Below are positions 9,331 to 18,647 of a stretch of 62,938 bases of DNA, one piece after another (positions within the stretch are counted from its first letter, which is position 1; each line of letters opens with the position of its first letter). The position numbers and the translations under genes were made by a program. The notes beneath the pieces were generated by a model. It was given only the letters and a program-made list of their open reading frames with translations. It was not told the origin of the DNA and did no database searches. The stretch is taken from positions 1-62,938 of the forward strand of contig WBUF01000010.1 of NCBI GenBank assembly GCA_008933825.1, given 5' to 3'. The DNA comes from Rhodocyclaceae bacterium (GTDB taxonomy: Bacteria; Pseudomonadota; Gammaproteobacteria; Burkholderiales; Rhodocyclaceae).

Positions 9331-9421
9331 AAAACCATGAACCACAGAGACACAGAGACACGGAGAAAAACGATTCTCTTGAATTCCTCTGTGCCTCTGT
9401 GTCTCTGTGGTGAAGGGTTTT
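9331..9421. repeat. Long imperfect palindrome of the ACCACAGAGACACAGAG type
   Basis: The left arm carries ACCACAGAGACACAGAG. The right arm, CTCTGTGTCTCTGTGGT, is its complement; outer AAAACC and GGGTTTT extend the stem. The unit ACACAGAG recurs with an 8-base period in each arm. The type is scattered in many proteobacterial genomes. It sits in the only sizeable gap of the oxidoreductase operon and would form a long hairpin in the mRNA. Confidence 0.85.
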
Positions 9422-9442
9422 AGGCCAGCCAAGGAGAACGCG

Positions 9443-10447
9443 ATGGAGATGCAGCAGATCAAGTTCTACCAGACCGGCACCTTCACCGTCGGCAACCGCC
9501 TGTTGGACGAAACCCAGCGCAGCGTGCAGGCCAATATGCAGCGCACCAATTCGCTCAACTCGGGGCACCGCGCCTGCCAAGGCTGCGGCGAGGCGCTCGG
9601 CGCGCGCTACGCCATCGACGCGGCCATGCGCGCGGCCAACAACCAGGTCATCGCCTGCAACGCCACCGGCTGCCTCGAGGTGTTCTCGACACCCTATCCG
9701 GAAACCTCCTGGCAGATCCCCTGGATCCACTCGCTGTTCGGCAACGCCGCGGCGGTGGCCACCGGCGTCATGGCGGCGATGAAAGTGAAGGGGCGCCGCG
9801 ACGTGCGTGTCATCGCCCAGGGCGGCGACGGCGGCACCACCGACATCGGCTTCGGCTGCCTCTCCGGCATGTTCGAGCGCAACGACGACGTGCTCTACCT
9901 CTGCTACGACAACCAGGCCTACATGAACACCGGCGTGCAGCGCTCCTCGGCGACGCCGCCGGCGGCACGCACGGCGACCACCATGGCGGTCGGTGCGGCG
10001 CCGGGCAACACCTTCGGCCAGGGCAAGAACGTGCCGGAGATCGCCATGGCGCACGGCATCCCCTACGTCGCCACCGCCTCGGTGGCCTACCTGCGCGACC
10101 TCGAGGAAAAAGTCAGTCGCGCTATGACGGCGCGCGGCGCCCGCTACATCCACATCCTCGTGCCCTGCCCGCTCGGCTGGGGCGCGGCACCCCACGACAC
10201 CATCAGGCTGGCGCGCCTCGCCGTGGAGACCGGGCTCTTCCCGCTCTTCGAGGCCGAGCACGGCGAAGTCACCCATTCGACGCCGATCCGCCATCGCGTG
10301 CCGGTGGAGGAATACCTCAAGCCGCAGAAGCGCTTCGCCCACCTCTTCGGCAAGACGCCGGCGGTGGACACCCTCGCCCGCATCCAGGCGCAGGCCGACC
10401 GCAACATCCGCAAATATCGTTTGATGGATGAACGCCGCCATGGATAA
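9443..10447 (+). CDS. 2-oxoacid:acceptor oxidoreductase, beta (TPP-binding) subunit
   Basis: 334 residues. It shows the iron-sulfur or TPP-proximal Cys in HRACQGCGEALGAR and NATGCLEVFST, and the TPP/Mg motif GDGGTTDIG...NDDVLYLCYDNQAYMN. The PorB hallmark VPCPLGWG is near the C-terminus. AAGGAG lies six bases before the ATG. Residues E-E-K-V-S near position 226 are encoded by a reverse copy of the dispersed element. The stop overlaps the next gene. Confidence 0.92.
   Translation: MEMQQIKFYQTGTFTVGNRLLDETQRSVQANMQRTNSLNSGHRACQGCGEALGARYAIDAAMRAANNQVIACNATGCLEVFSTPYPETSWQIPWIHSLFGNAAAVATGVMAAMKVKGRRDVRVIAQGGDGGTTDIGFGCLSGMFERNDDVLYLCYDNQAYMNTGVQRSSATPPAARTATTMAVGAAPGNTFGQGKNVPEIAMAHGIPYVATASVAYLRDLEEKVSRAMTARGARYIHILVPCPLGWGAAPHDTIRLARLAVETGLFPLFEAEHGEVTHSTPIRHRVPVEEYLKPQKRFAHLFGKTPAVDTLARIQAQADRNIRKYRLMDERRHG
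10106..10132 (-). repeat. Dispersed 25-bp element, copy 3 (reverse, intragenic)
   Basis: GAAAAAGTCAGTCGCGC followed by ATGACGGCG, inside the beta-subunit gene and read as E-K-V-S-R. Confidence 0.75.
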
Positions 10448-12062
10448 GCCCTTCGCCATCACCCTCGACCCCGGCTCCTCGCTGGCCAACCGCACCGGCT
10501 CCTGGCGCACCGTGCGGCCGGTGTACGTCGACCGCCTGCCGCCCTGCAACCACGCCTGTCCGGCAGGCGAGAACATCCAGGGCTGGCTGTTCCACGCCGA
10601 GTCGGGCGACTACGAGGCGGCCTGGCGCGAGCTGGTGAGGAACAACCCGATGCCCGCCACCATGGGCCGCGTCTGCTATCACAGCTGCGAAACGGCCTGC
10701 AACCGCGGCCAGCTCGACGAGTCGGTGAGCATCCATGCCGTCGAGCGCTTCCTCGGCGACGAGGCCATCAAGCGCGGCTGGGCCGTTGCCCCCGGCAAGG
10801 ACACGGGCAAGCGCGTGCTGGTGGTCGGCGCCGGGCCGGCCGGCCTCTCCGCCGCCTGGCACTTGCGCCTCGCCGGCCATGCCGTGACGATCCTAGAGGC
10901 CGGGCCGCAGAGCGGCGGCATGATGCGCTTCGGCATCCCGAAGTACCGCCTGCCGCGCGAGGTGCTCGACGCCGAAGTGCAGCGCATCCTCGACATGGGC
11001 GTCGCGCTGAAGCTGGACAGCCGCGTGGACGACCTGCTGGCGACCATGAAAGCCGGCAAGTTCGATGCCTGCTTCCTCGCCGTCGGCGCGCACATCGCCA
11101 AGCGCGCCTACATCCCGGCCGGCGACGCCAACAAGATCCTCGACGCCGTCTCGGTGCTGCGCGGCATGGAAGGCGACGAGAAGCCATTGCTCGGCCGTCG
11201 CGTGGTGGTCTACGGCGGCGGCAACACGGCCATCGACGTCGCCCGCACCGCCAAGCGGCTCGGCGCCGAGGAGTCGATCCTCGTCTACCGGCGCACACGC
11301 GAGAAGATGCCGGCGCACGACTTCGAGGTCGAGGAGGCGCTGCAGGAAGGCGTGCAGATGAAGTGGCTGACCACCGTCAAGGAGGCCGGCGAGGCCACGC
11401 TGATGGTGGAGAAGATGGCGCTGGATGAATCCGGCTTCCCGCAACCGACCGGCGAGTTCGAGACCATCGAGGCCGATTCGCTGGTGCTGGCCCTCGGCCA
11501 GGACGTCGACCTCGGCCTGCTCGCCGCGGTGCCGGGACTGACTTTGGACAACGGCTCGGTCGCGGTCGATGCCGGCATGATGACCGGCCACCCGGGCATC
11601 TTCGCCGGCGGCGACATGGTGGCGGGCGAGCGCACCGTCACCGTCGCCATCGGCCACGGCAAGAAGGCGGCGCGCCACATCGACGCCTGGCTGCGCGGGG
11701 CAACCCATGCGACTCCGCCGAAGCACGAGCTCGCCACCTTCGACAGGCTCAACACCTGGTATTACCTCGACGCACCGAAGACGGTGCAGCCGGTGCTCGA
11801 CATCATCCGCCGCCAGGGAACGTTCGAGGAAGTGCTGGGGGGGCTCGACGAAGGCAACGCCCTGTTCGAAGCACGAAGGTGCCTGTCCTGCGGCAACTGC
11901 TTCGAGTGCGACAACTGCTACGGCGTCTGCCCCGACAACGCCGTCGTCAAGCTCGGGCCGGGCAAGCGCTTCCGCTTCAACTACGACTACTGCAAGGGCT
12001 GCGGCATCTGCGTCGCCGAATGCCCCTGCGGGGCGATCCGGACGGAACCCGAAACCATTTAA
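10428..12062 (+). CDS. Flavin/iron-sulfur NAD(P) oxidoreductase subunit fused to a 2[4Fe-4S] ferredoxin
   Basis: 544 residues. The N-terminal Cys-rich domain resembles GltD (PPCNHACPAGENI, CYHSCETACNRGQLD). Then come an FAD Rossmann motif (VVGAGPAGLSAAW), an NAD(P) motif (VVYGGGNTAIDVART) and the terminal GDMVAG FAD element. The last ~60 residues are a ferredoxin (CLSCGNCFECDNCYGVCP, CKGCGICVAECPCG). It would pass electrons from the 2-oxoacid core to NAD(P)+. That makes the complex NAD-linked, as in phenylglyoxylate:NAD oxidoreductase. ATG 10440 is an alternative start. Confidence 0.88.
   Translation: MNAAMDKPFAITLDPGSSLANRTGSWRTVRPVYVDRLPPCNHACPAGENIQGWLFHAESGDYEAAWRELVRNNPMPATMGRVCYHSCETACNRGQLDESVSIHAVERFLGDEAIKRGWAVAPGKDTGKRVLVVGAGPAGLSAAWHLRLAGHAVTILEAGPQSGGMMRFGIPKYRLPREVLDAEVQRILDMGVALKLDSRVDDLLATMKAGKFDACFLAVGAHIAKRAYIPAGDANKILDAVSVLRGMEGDEKPLLGRRVVVYGGGNTAIDVARTAKRLGAEESILVYRRTREKMPAHDFEVEEALQEGVQMKWLTTVKEAGEATLMVEKMALDESGFPQPTGEFETIEADSLVLALGQDVDLGLLAAVPGLTLDNGSVAVDAGMMTGHPGIFAGGDMVAGERTVTVAIGHGKKAARHIDAWLRGATHATPPKHELATFDRLNTWYYLDAPKTVQPVLDIIRRQGTFEEVLGGLDEGNALFEARRCLSCGNCFECDNCYGVCPDNAVVKLGPGKRFRFNYDYCKGCGICVAECPCGAIRTEPETI
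11525..11545 (+). repeat. Dispersed element, copy 4 (intragenic)
   Basis: GGTGCCGGGACTGACTTT, read as P-G-L-T-L. The left half is poorly kept. Confidence 0.6.
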
Positions 12063-12109
12063 GTTCCGCCGAGCCCGGCCGTTAACTGCTGAAACTCCGG
12101 CAGTTGACC

Positions 12110-13321
12110 ATGGCAATCAAAAAAATACCCGCAGCCCGGCTCAAGCCCGGCATGTTCATCCACGACCTCGATTGCGGCTGGATGGACCACCCCTTCCTGA
12201 CGACCCGCTTCAAGCTGGATTCGGAAAGGGATCTCCGGAAGATCCACGCGGCCGGCATCCGCGAGGTGTATGTCGACACCGAACTCGGCCTCGATGTCGC
12301 CGACGCGCCGACGGCCGGGGAGGTCAGCCAGGAGCTCGAGCGGGAAATGGAACTTGCGGTCGAGAAGCGGCCCGAGCCGCGCGCCTCCACTCACGAGGAA
12401 CTCGCGCGGGCCCGGAATATCCACTCCGAGGCCAACCGCATCATGCGCAGCATGATGAACGACGTGCGCCTCGGCAGGCAGGTGCATGTCGAGCAGATCG
12501 AGCCGATGGTGGACAAGATGGCCGGCTCGATCCTGCGCAACAGCGGCGCGCTCATCTCGCTCAACCGCATCAAGAACAAGGACGAATACACCTTCCAGCA
12601 CTCGGTCAGCGTCGCCACCCTGCTGATGGCCTTCTGCCGCGGCCTCGGCCTCGACGAGGAGACGCTTCGCCAGGCCGGCATCGGCGGCATGGTGCACGAC
12701 GTCGGCAAGATGCAGACGCCCGACGGCATCCTCAACAAGCCGGGCAAGCTCACCGACGACGAGTTCGCCGTCATGCGCCACCATGTCGTAGCCAGCCGCG
12801 AAATCCTCGAAATCACGCCGAACATCTCGCAAACGGCATTGCAGGTGGCAGCCCAGCACCACGAGCGCTACGACGGCAGCGGCTACCCCGGCCGCCTGAA
12901 GGGCGACGAGATCTCGCGCATCGGCCAGATGGCGGCCATCATCGACGTGTACGACGCCATCACCTCGGACCGGGTCTATCACAAGGGCATGCCCCCCACC
13001 GAGGCCCTGCGCAAGCTGTTCGAGTGGAGCAAGTTCCATTTCAACCCGGAACTGGTGCACGCCTTCGCCAGGGTGGTCGGCATCTACCCGGTGGGCGCCC
13101 TGGTGCGCCTCGAAAGCGAGCGTCTGGCGGTGGTGGTCGAACAGCGCGAATCGAACATGCTGCAGCCCCTGCTGCGGGTCGTCTTCGACGCCAGGCGCAA
13201 TCACTACCTGAAGCCGGAGGACGTGGATCTCTCCCGGTCGATGGGCAAGGGCGGCGCCGACCGCATCCTCGGCCACGAGTCGCCGGACAAGTGGCAGATC
13301 GACCCCATGAAGTTCCTCTGA
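12110..13321 (+). CDS. HD-GYP domain c-di-GMP phosphodiesterase-like protein
   Basis: 403 residues. An N-terminal DUF3391-type region (PAARLKPGMFIHDLDCGWMD) precedes an HD-GYP domain: FQHSVSVATL, the metal pair MVHDVGK, the HHERYDGSGYP GYP loop and IIDVYDAITSDR. All catalytic motifs are present, so c-di-GMP hydrolysis is likely. ATG 12110 was chosen; a TTG two codons earlier is possible. It stands alone between the oxidoreductase operon and prpE. Confidence 0.92.
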   Translation: MAIKKIPAARLKPGMFIHDLDCGWMDHPFLTTRFKLDSERDLRKIHAAGIREVYVDTELGLDVADAPTAGEVSQELEREMELAVEKRPEPRASTHEELARARNIHSEANRIMRSMMNDVRLGRQVHVEQIEPMVDKMAGSILRNSGALISLNRIKNKDEYTFQHSVSVATLLMAFCRGLGLDEETLRQAGIGGMVHDVGKMQTPDGILNKPGKLTDDEFAVMRHHVVASREILEITPNISQTALQVAAQHHERYDGSGYPGRLKGDEISRIGQMAAIIDVYDAITSDRVYHKGMPPTEALRKLFEWSKFHFNPELVHAFARVVGIYPVGALVRLESERLAVVVEQRESNMLQPLLRVVFDARRNHYLKPEDVDLSRSMGKGGADRILGHESPDKWQIDPMKFL

Positions 13322-13399
13322 CGCCGCTCTTCTATAAGACTGGCCGTCCCTTCGTGCTGCCTGTCGCCCGGATGGCATTCTTCCGGCGATGACTGCTCC

Positions 13400-13405
13400 T
13401 ATAAT
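13400..13405 (+). promoter_or_regulatory. Candidate -10 element of prpE
   Basis: TATAAT 54 bases before the prpE start. No convincing -35 hexamer is visible at the right spacing, so an activator may be needed. Confidence 0.4.
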
Positions 13406-13458
13406 GCAGATTCCTCGGGGCATCAGCGCCGGCAAACAGTCAGTCGAAGGAGGGGATG

Positions 13459-15360
13459 ATGGGAACGAAATATCAGGAGTTTCACCGTCGCTCGATCGAG
13501 GACCGTGACGGGTTCTGGCGGGAGCAGGCCGCACTGGTCGACTGGCACAAGCCCTTCGGCCAGGTGCTCGACTACGCCAAGCCGCCTTTTGCCAAGTGGT
13601 TCGTCGGCGGCGAAATCAACCTCTGCCACAACGCCGTCGACCGGCACCTGAAGGACCGCGCCGGCCAGCCGGCCCTGATCTACATCTCCACCGAGACCGG
13701 CGAGGAAAAGACCTACACCTACACCGAACTGCACGCCGAGGTGCAGCGCATGGCCGCCGTCCTGCAAAGCCTCGGCGTCGGCCGCGGCGACCGCGTGCTG
13801 ATCTACATGCCGATGATCGCCGAGGCGCTGTTCGCCATGCTCGCCACGGTGCGCATCGGCGCCATCCACTCGGTGGTGTTCGGCGGCTTCGCCGCGAGTT
13901 CGCTCGCCACCCGCATCGACGACGCCCAGCCGAAGGTGATGGTCACCGCCGACGCCGGCATGCGGGCTGGCCGCGCGGTGCCCTACAAGCACCTGGTGGA
14001 CGAGTCGCTGCGCCTGGCGGCGACGCCGCCGCAGAAGGTGCTGATCGTCAACCGCGGCCTCGACAAGGACATGCCGCGCGTCGCCGGGCGAGACGTCGAC
14101 TACGCCGAACTGCGCGCGCAGCACCTGGATGCCCAGGTGCCGTGCACCTTCGTCGAGTCCTCGCATCCGTCCTACATCCTGTACACCTCCGGCACCACCG
14201 GCAAGCCGAAGGGCGTGCAGCGCGACACCGGCGGCTACGCCGTGGCGCTGGCCGCCTCGATGCGCCATGTGTACCAGGCCAATCCGGGCGAGACCTATTT
14301 CGCCACTTCCGACATCGGCTGGGTGGTGGGCCACTCCTACATCGTCTACGGCCCGCTCATCAACGGCATGGCCACGGTGGTGTACGAAGGCACGCCGATC
14401 CGCCCCGACGCCGGCATCTGGTGGAAGATCGTGCAGGACCACAAGGTCAGCGTGGTGTTCTCGGCGCCGACCGCCATCCGCGTGCTGAAGAAGCAGGACC
14501 CGGCCTTCCTGAAGAAATACGACCTCTCGTCGCTGCGCCACCTCTTCCTCGCCGGCGAGCCGCTCGACGAGCCGACGGCGAAGTGGATCGCCGAAGCGCT
14601 CGGCAAGCCCATCTACGACCACTACTGGCAGACCGAGACCGGCTGGGCCCTGCTCACCGGCCTGCCCGGCATCGAGCCGCACCCGACCAAGTTCGGCAGC
14701 CCCTCCTTCCCCGCCTACGGCTACGACGTGCGCCTGCTGCACGAGGGCACCGGGCAGGAAGTCGGCGCCGACGAGAAGGGCGTCGTCGCCGTGGTGCCGC
14801 CGCTGCCGCCCGGCTGCATGACCACGGTGTGGGGCCAGGACGAGCGCTTCGTGCAGACCTACTTCACCTCCTTCCCCGGCCAGCAGGTCTATACCACCTT
14901 CGACTGGGGCATCCGCGACCAGGACGGCTACTACTTCATCCTCGGCCGCACCGACGACGTCATCAACGTCGCCGGCCACCGCCTCGGCACGCGCGAGATC
15001 GAGGAGGCCATCAGCGCCCACGCCGCCATCGCCGAGGTGGCCGTGGTCGGCGTCGCCGACCAGTTGAAGGGCCAGATGCCGATGGCCTTCGCCGTGGTCA
15101 AGGACCCGGCGAAGATCGCCACGCCGGAGCAGCGCGCGGCGCTGGAGAAGGAAGTGATGGGCACGGTGGACGGCCTGCTCGGCCCCATCGCCCGGCCGAA
15201 GAACGTGCACTTCATCAACCAGCTGCCGAAGACTCGTTCCGGCAAGGTGCTGCGCCGCTCCATCCAGGCCATCGCCGAAGGCCGCGACCCCGGCGACCTG
15301 ACCACGCTCGACGACCCGGTCGGCATCCAGATGGTGAAGGACGCGGTTTCGGGCAAGTAA
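13459..15360 (+). CDS. prpE: Propionyl-CoA synthetase
   Basis: 633 residues, acyl-CoA synthetase of the ANL superfamily. It begins YQEFHRRSIEDRDGFW, typical of PrpE. It has the AMP-binding P-loop YILYTSGTTGKPKGV, YWQTETGW, GRTDDVINVAGHRLGT and the catalytic, acetylatable Lys in TRSGKVLRRS. Propionate-CoA ligases differ from acetyl-CoA synthetases mainly in the acyl pocket, so acetate use is possible. AGGAGG lies five bases before ATG 13459, which fits better than the ATG at 13456. A strong terminator follows. Confidence 0.9.
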   Translation: MGTKYQEFHRRSIEDRDGFWREQAALVDWHKPFGQVLDYAKPPFAKWFVGGEINLCHNAVDRHLKDRAGQPALIYISTETGEEKTYTYTELHAEVQRMAAVLQSLGVGRGDRVLIYMPMIAEALFAMLATVRIGAIHSVVFGGFAASSLATRIDDAQPKVMVTADAGMRAGRAVPYKHLVDESLRLAATPPQKVLIVNRGLDKDMPRVAGRDVDYAELRAQHLDAQVPCTFVESSHPSYILYTSGTTGKPKGVQRDTGGYAVALAASMRHVYQANPGETYFATSDIGWVVGHSYIVYGPLINGMATVVYEGTPIRPDAGIWWKIVQDHKVSVVFSAPTAIRVLKKQDPAFLKKYDLSSLRHLFLAGEPLDEPTAKWIAEALGKPIYDHYWQTETGWALLTGLPGIEPHPTKFGSPSFPAYGYDVRLLHEGTGQEVGADEKGVVAVVPPLPPGCMTTVWGQDERFVQTYFTSFPGQQVYTTFDWGIRDQDGYYFILGRTDDVINVAGHRLGTREIEEAISAHAAIAEVAVVGVADQLKGQMPMAFAVVKDPAKIATPEQRAALEKEVMGTVDGLLGPIARPKNVHFINQLPKTRSGKVLRRSIQAIAEGRDPGDLTTLDDPVGIQMVKDAVSGK

Positions 15361-15377
15361 GCGCGTGCCCGTCGAAG

Positions 15378-15415
15378 CGGCCCGGCCGGCCTGTCCGCCC
15401 GGGCCGTTTTGTTTT
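15378..15415 (+). terminator. Intrinsic terminator after prpE
   Basis: CGGCCCGG paired with CCGGGCCG, followed by TTTTGTTTT. Confidence 0.85.
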
Positions 15416-15458
15416 CCGGCGGGTATCATTTGAATTCCTTTTCCAACGAGACGCCGCC

Positions 15459-17495
15459 ATGCCCACCCTTGCCGTCGAGTCCATTCGCAACATCGCCCTG
15501 CTCGGCCATGCCGGCGCCGGCAAGACCAGCCTGGCCGAGGCCCTCCTGCGCGCGGCCGGAGCGCTGAAGAACGGCGCCGGCCTGCTCGACTACGACCCGC
15601 TGGAAAAGGAGCACCGCCACTCGATCAAGCTGGCCTGCGGCCACTTCGACACGGCGGGCGTGCGCGTGCAACTCATCGACACGCCGGGCTATCCGGACTT
15701 CGCCGGCCAGGCCATCGCCGCCCTCGATGCCGCCGAGACGGCGGCCATCGTCATCAACGCGCAGAACGGCATCGAGATCACGGCCAAGCGCATGGCGCTG
15801 TGGGCGCAGACGCGCAAGCTGTGCCGCATCGTCGTCGTCAACCGCATCGACGCCGAGCGCCTCGACCTGCCGAAGCTGCTGGAGGAACTGCAGGCCGTCT
15901 TCGGCCGCGAGTGCCTGCCGGTGAACCTGCCCGCCGGGAGCGGCGCCCGCGTGGTCGACTGCTTCTTCAACCTCGGCGGCGAGGCGACGGACTTCTCCTC
16001 CGTCGAGGCCGCGCACCGGGCGCTGGTCGAGCAGGTGGTCGAGGTGGACGAGGCGCTCACCGAGCGCTACCTCGGCGGCCAGGAGATTCGGCCCGAGGAA
16101 CTGCACGACGCCTTCGAGCAGGCCCTGCGCGAGGGCCACCTGCTGCCGGTGCTCTTCGCCTCGGCGAAGAGCGGCGCCGGCGTGCGCGAGCTGACCGATT
16201 TCATCCGCCGCCTGGCGCCCAATCCGCGCGAGGGAAACCCGCCGCTGTTCGAGAAATGGGCCGGCGGCGACCCAGTGCAAGCCGAGTTTTTCCAGTCCGT
16301 GCCCGGCCCCGGCGGGCACGTGCTGGCGCATGTCTTCAAGGTCGAGGTCGACCCTTACCTCGGCAAGGTGGCGGTGCTGCGCGTGCATCAGGGCACGGTC
16401 ACGACCGGCATGCAGCTCTACGCCGGGGAAGCGCGCAAGCCCTTTCGCGTCGCGCACCTGTATGCCGTGCAGGGCAAGGAGCTGGAGCCGATCGGCGCCG
16501 CCGGCCCGGGCACCATCTGCGCCATCAACAAGGTCGACGAGCTCGGCTTCGACATGATGCTGCACGACGCACCCGAGGACGCCGCCATCCACTTCCGCCC
16601 GCTGCCCATCCCGCACGCCGTGTACGGCCTCGCCGTGCGCGTGAAGAAGCAGAGCGACACGCAGAAGCTGGCCGAGGTGCTGCACCGGCTCGTCGCCGAG
16701 GACCCGGGCCTGCACGTCGAGCACGACCCGATCACCCACGAGGCGGTGATCCGCGGCCTGGGCGAGATGCACCTGGCGCGCGTCATGGAAAAGATGCGCG
16801 CCCAGTACAAGCTCGACATCGACAGCCACCCGCCCACCATCCCCTACCGCGAGACCGTCACCATCCCGGCCGAGGGCCACCACCGCCACAAGAAGCAGTC
16901 GGGCGGCGCCGGCCAGTTCGGCGAAGTGTTCCTGCGCATCCGGCCGCTGGCGCGCGGCGAGGGCTTCCGCTTCGTCGACGAGGTCAAGGGCGGCGTCATC
17001 CCCGGCCCCTTCATTCCCGCCGTCGAGAAGGGCGTGCGCGAAGTGCTGGCGCAGGGCGCCGTGGCCGGCTTCCCGGTGCAGGACGTCGAGGTCACCGTCC
17101 ATGACGGCAAGACCCACCCGGTCGACGGCAAGGAGATCGCCTTCATCGTCGCCGGCCGCAAGGCCTTCCAGGATGCCGTGGCCAAGGCCCGCCCGCTGGT
17201 GCTGGAACCCATCGTCGCGCTGGAGCTCTCCGTGCCGGAAGCCGCCATCGGCGACACCTCGGGCGAACTCGCCGCGCGGCGCGGCCATGTCACGGCCACG
17301 GGTGCCGCGCGCGGCGGCATGGCCGCCCTTTCGGCGCGCGCCCCGCTGGCCGAACTGACGGACTTCCAGGCGCGGCTCAAAGCCCTCACCAGCGGCCAGG
17401 GCAATTACACGCTGGAACTGGTCGGCTACGAGCCGGCGCCGCCTGCCGTGCAGTCGCGCCTGACCGCCACCTTCCGGCCGCGAGAGGAGCAATAA
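15459..17495 (+). CDS. EF-G-like translational GTPase (FusA2 group)
   Basis: 678 residues with EF-G domain order. G1 is LLGHAGAGKTSL and G3 is DTPGYPDFAGQ. G4 is the unusual VVVNRIDAE in place of NKxD. Domains II to V follow (GGHVLAHVFKVEVDPYLGK, KKQSGGAGQFGEVFL, EPIVALELSVPEAAIGD). It belongs to the short EF-G paralogues found beside a normal fusA in many bacteria, whose role is unclear. A repeat copy follows the stop. Confidence 0.85.
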   Translation: MPTLAVESIRNIALLGHAGAGKTSLAEALLRAAGALKNGAGLLDYDPLEKEHRHSIKLACGHFDTAGVRVQLIDTPGYPDFAGQAIAALDAAETAAIVINAQNGIEITAKRMALWAQTRKLCRIVVVNRIDAERLDLPKLLEELQAVFGRECLPVNLPAGSGARVVDCFFNLGGEATDFSSVEAAHRALVEQVVEVDEALTERYLGGQEIRPEELHDAFEQALREGHLLPVLFASAKSGAGVRELTDFIRRLAPNPREGNPPLFEKWAGGDPVQAEFFQSVPGPGGHVLAHVFKVEVDPYLGKVAVLRVHQGTVTTGMQLYAGEARKPFRVAHLYAVQGKELEPIGAAGPGTICAINKVDELGFDMMLHDAPEDAAIHFRPLPIPHAVYGLAVRVKKQSDTQKLAEVLHRLVAEDPGLHVEHDPITHEAVIRGLGEMHLARVMEKMRAQYKLDIDSHPPTIPYRETVTIPAEGHHRHKKQSGGAGQFGEVFLRIRPLARGEGFRFVDEVKGGVIPGPFIPAVEKGVREVLAQGAVAGFPVQDVEVTVHDGKTHPVDGKEIAFIVAGRKAFQDAVAKARPLVLEPIVALELSVPEAAIGDTSGELAARRGHVTATGAARGGMAALSARAPLAELTDFQARLKALTSGQGNYTLELVGYEPAPPAVQSRLTATFRPREEQ

Positions 17496-17497
17496 TC

Positions 17498-17521
17498 GCC
17501 GTATTGCGGAGACTGACTTTT
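17498..17521 (+). repeat. Dispersed 25-bp element, copy 5 (intergenic)
   Basis: CGCCGTATTGCGG joined to AGACTGACTTT, two bases after the EF-G-like stop codon. Confidence 0.85.
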
Positions 17522-17563
17522 CTCCCCTGATCGAGAAAGGGGTTTTCGTTCAAGCCCTTGGCT

Positions 17564-17605
17564 TTGATCCACGTCAAGCACCCCCGGCCGGGGCGCCCCT
17601 AGACT
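17564..17605 (+). promoter_or_regulatory. FNR/DNR-type promoter of ubiUVT
   Basis: TTGAT-CCAC-GTCAA (17564-17577) differs from the FNR consensus TTGAT-N4-ATCAA at one position. A TAGACT -10 element (17600-17605) would put the box near -41.5, the usual position for activation. The genes behind it make quinone without oxygen, which fits anaerobic activation. Confidence 0.75.
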
Positions 17606-17632
17606 GCCACCTCCCTGTAGGTACCCGACACC

Positions 17633-18646
17633 ATGCTCACCGGCAAACCCTTCGAACTCGTCTGCCCGGCCGGCGCCCTGCCGTCGCTGAAGGCCGCCGT
17701 CGACAACGGCGCGGACTGCGTCTATACCGGCCTCAAGGACAACACCAACGCACGCAACTTCACCGGCCTGAACTTCGACGATGCGCAGCTGCGCGAGGGC
17801 ATCCGCTACGCCCACGACCGCCGCGTCAAGGTGCTGCTGGCGCTCAACACCTATCCGCAGACGGCGACCTGGGCGCGCTGGACCGCCGCCGTCGACAAGG
17901 CCGCCGACTACGGCGTGGACGCCATCATCCTCGCCGACCCCGGCCTGATGGAATACGCCAGGACGAAACACCCGCAGCTGCGCCTGCACCTCTCCGTGCA
18001 GGGCTCGGCCACCAGCTACGAGGCGATCAACTTCTATCACGAGCAGTTCGGCATCCAGCGCGCCGTGCTGCCGCGCGTGCTGGCCATGGCGCAGGTCGAG
18101 CACACGGTGAAGAACACGCCGGTGGAGATCGAGGTGTTCGGCTTCGGCGGGCTGTGCGTCATGGTCGAGGGGCGCTGCGCGCTCTCGGCCTACGTCACCG
18201 GCGATTCGCCCAACACCGTCGGCGTCTGCTCGCCGGGCAAGGCGGTGCGCTACGAGCAGACCGCGCAGGGCATGGACACGCGCCTCAACGGCGTACTCAT
18301 CAACCGCTTCGACGCCAACGAAAAGGCCGGCTATCCGACCCTCTGCAAGGGTCGCTTCGAGGTGAACGACGAGACCTACTACGCCATCGAGGAGCCGGCC
18401 AGCCTGAACACCCTGGAGCTGCTGCCGCAGCTCATCGACATCGGCGTCAAGGCGGTCAAGATCGAGGGACGCCAGCGCAGCCCGGCCTACGTCGCGCAGG
18501 TGACCAAGGTCTGGCGCGAAGCCATCGACTCGGCGCTGCGCAACCGGCAGAACTTCACCGTGCGCGAGGCCTGGATGGCGGAGCTGAACAAGGTGTCCGA
18601 AGGCAACATGCACACGCTGGGCGCCTATTACCGCCCGTGGAAGTGA
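17633..18646 (+). CDS. ubiU: O2-independent ubiquinone hydroxylation protein UbiU (U32 family)
   Basis: 337 residues, peptidase U32 fold. It opens KPFELVCPAGALPSLKAAVD and has the family block FGGLCVMVEGRCALSAY. The four [4Fe-4S] ligands are visible in GGLCVMVEGRC, VGVCSPGK and YPTLCKGRF. UbiU works with UbiV to hydroxylate the quinone ring when oxygen is absent. The stop lies one base before ubiV. Confidence 0.92.
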   Translation: MLTGKPFELVCPAGALPSLKAAVDNGADCVYTGLKDNTNARNFTGLNFDDAQLREGIRYAHDRRVKVLLALNTYPQTATWARWTAAVDKAADYGVDAIILADPGLMEYARTKHPQLRLHLSVQGSATSYEAINFYHEQFGIQRAVLPRVLAMAQVEHTVKNTPVEIEVFGFGGLCVMVEGRCALSAYVTGDSPNTVGVCSPGKAVRYEQTAQGMDTRLNGVLINRFDANEKAGYPTLCKGRFEVNDETYYAIEEPASLNTLELLPQLIDIGVKAVKIEGRQRSPAYVAQVTKVWREAIDSALRNRQNFTVREAWMAELNKVSEGNMHTLGAYYRPWK

Positions 18647-18647
18647 C

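Noticed and set aside
9331..9421. CRISPR-like repeat
   Set aside because: One palindrome with internal 8-base periodicity, no spacers and no cas genes.
13434..13450. AAACAGTCAGTCGAAGG resembles a reverse copy of the dispersed element
   Set aside because: It has AGTCAGTC but lacks the AAAAAG start and the GACGGCG end, so it was not counted.
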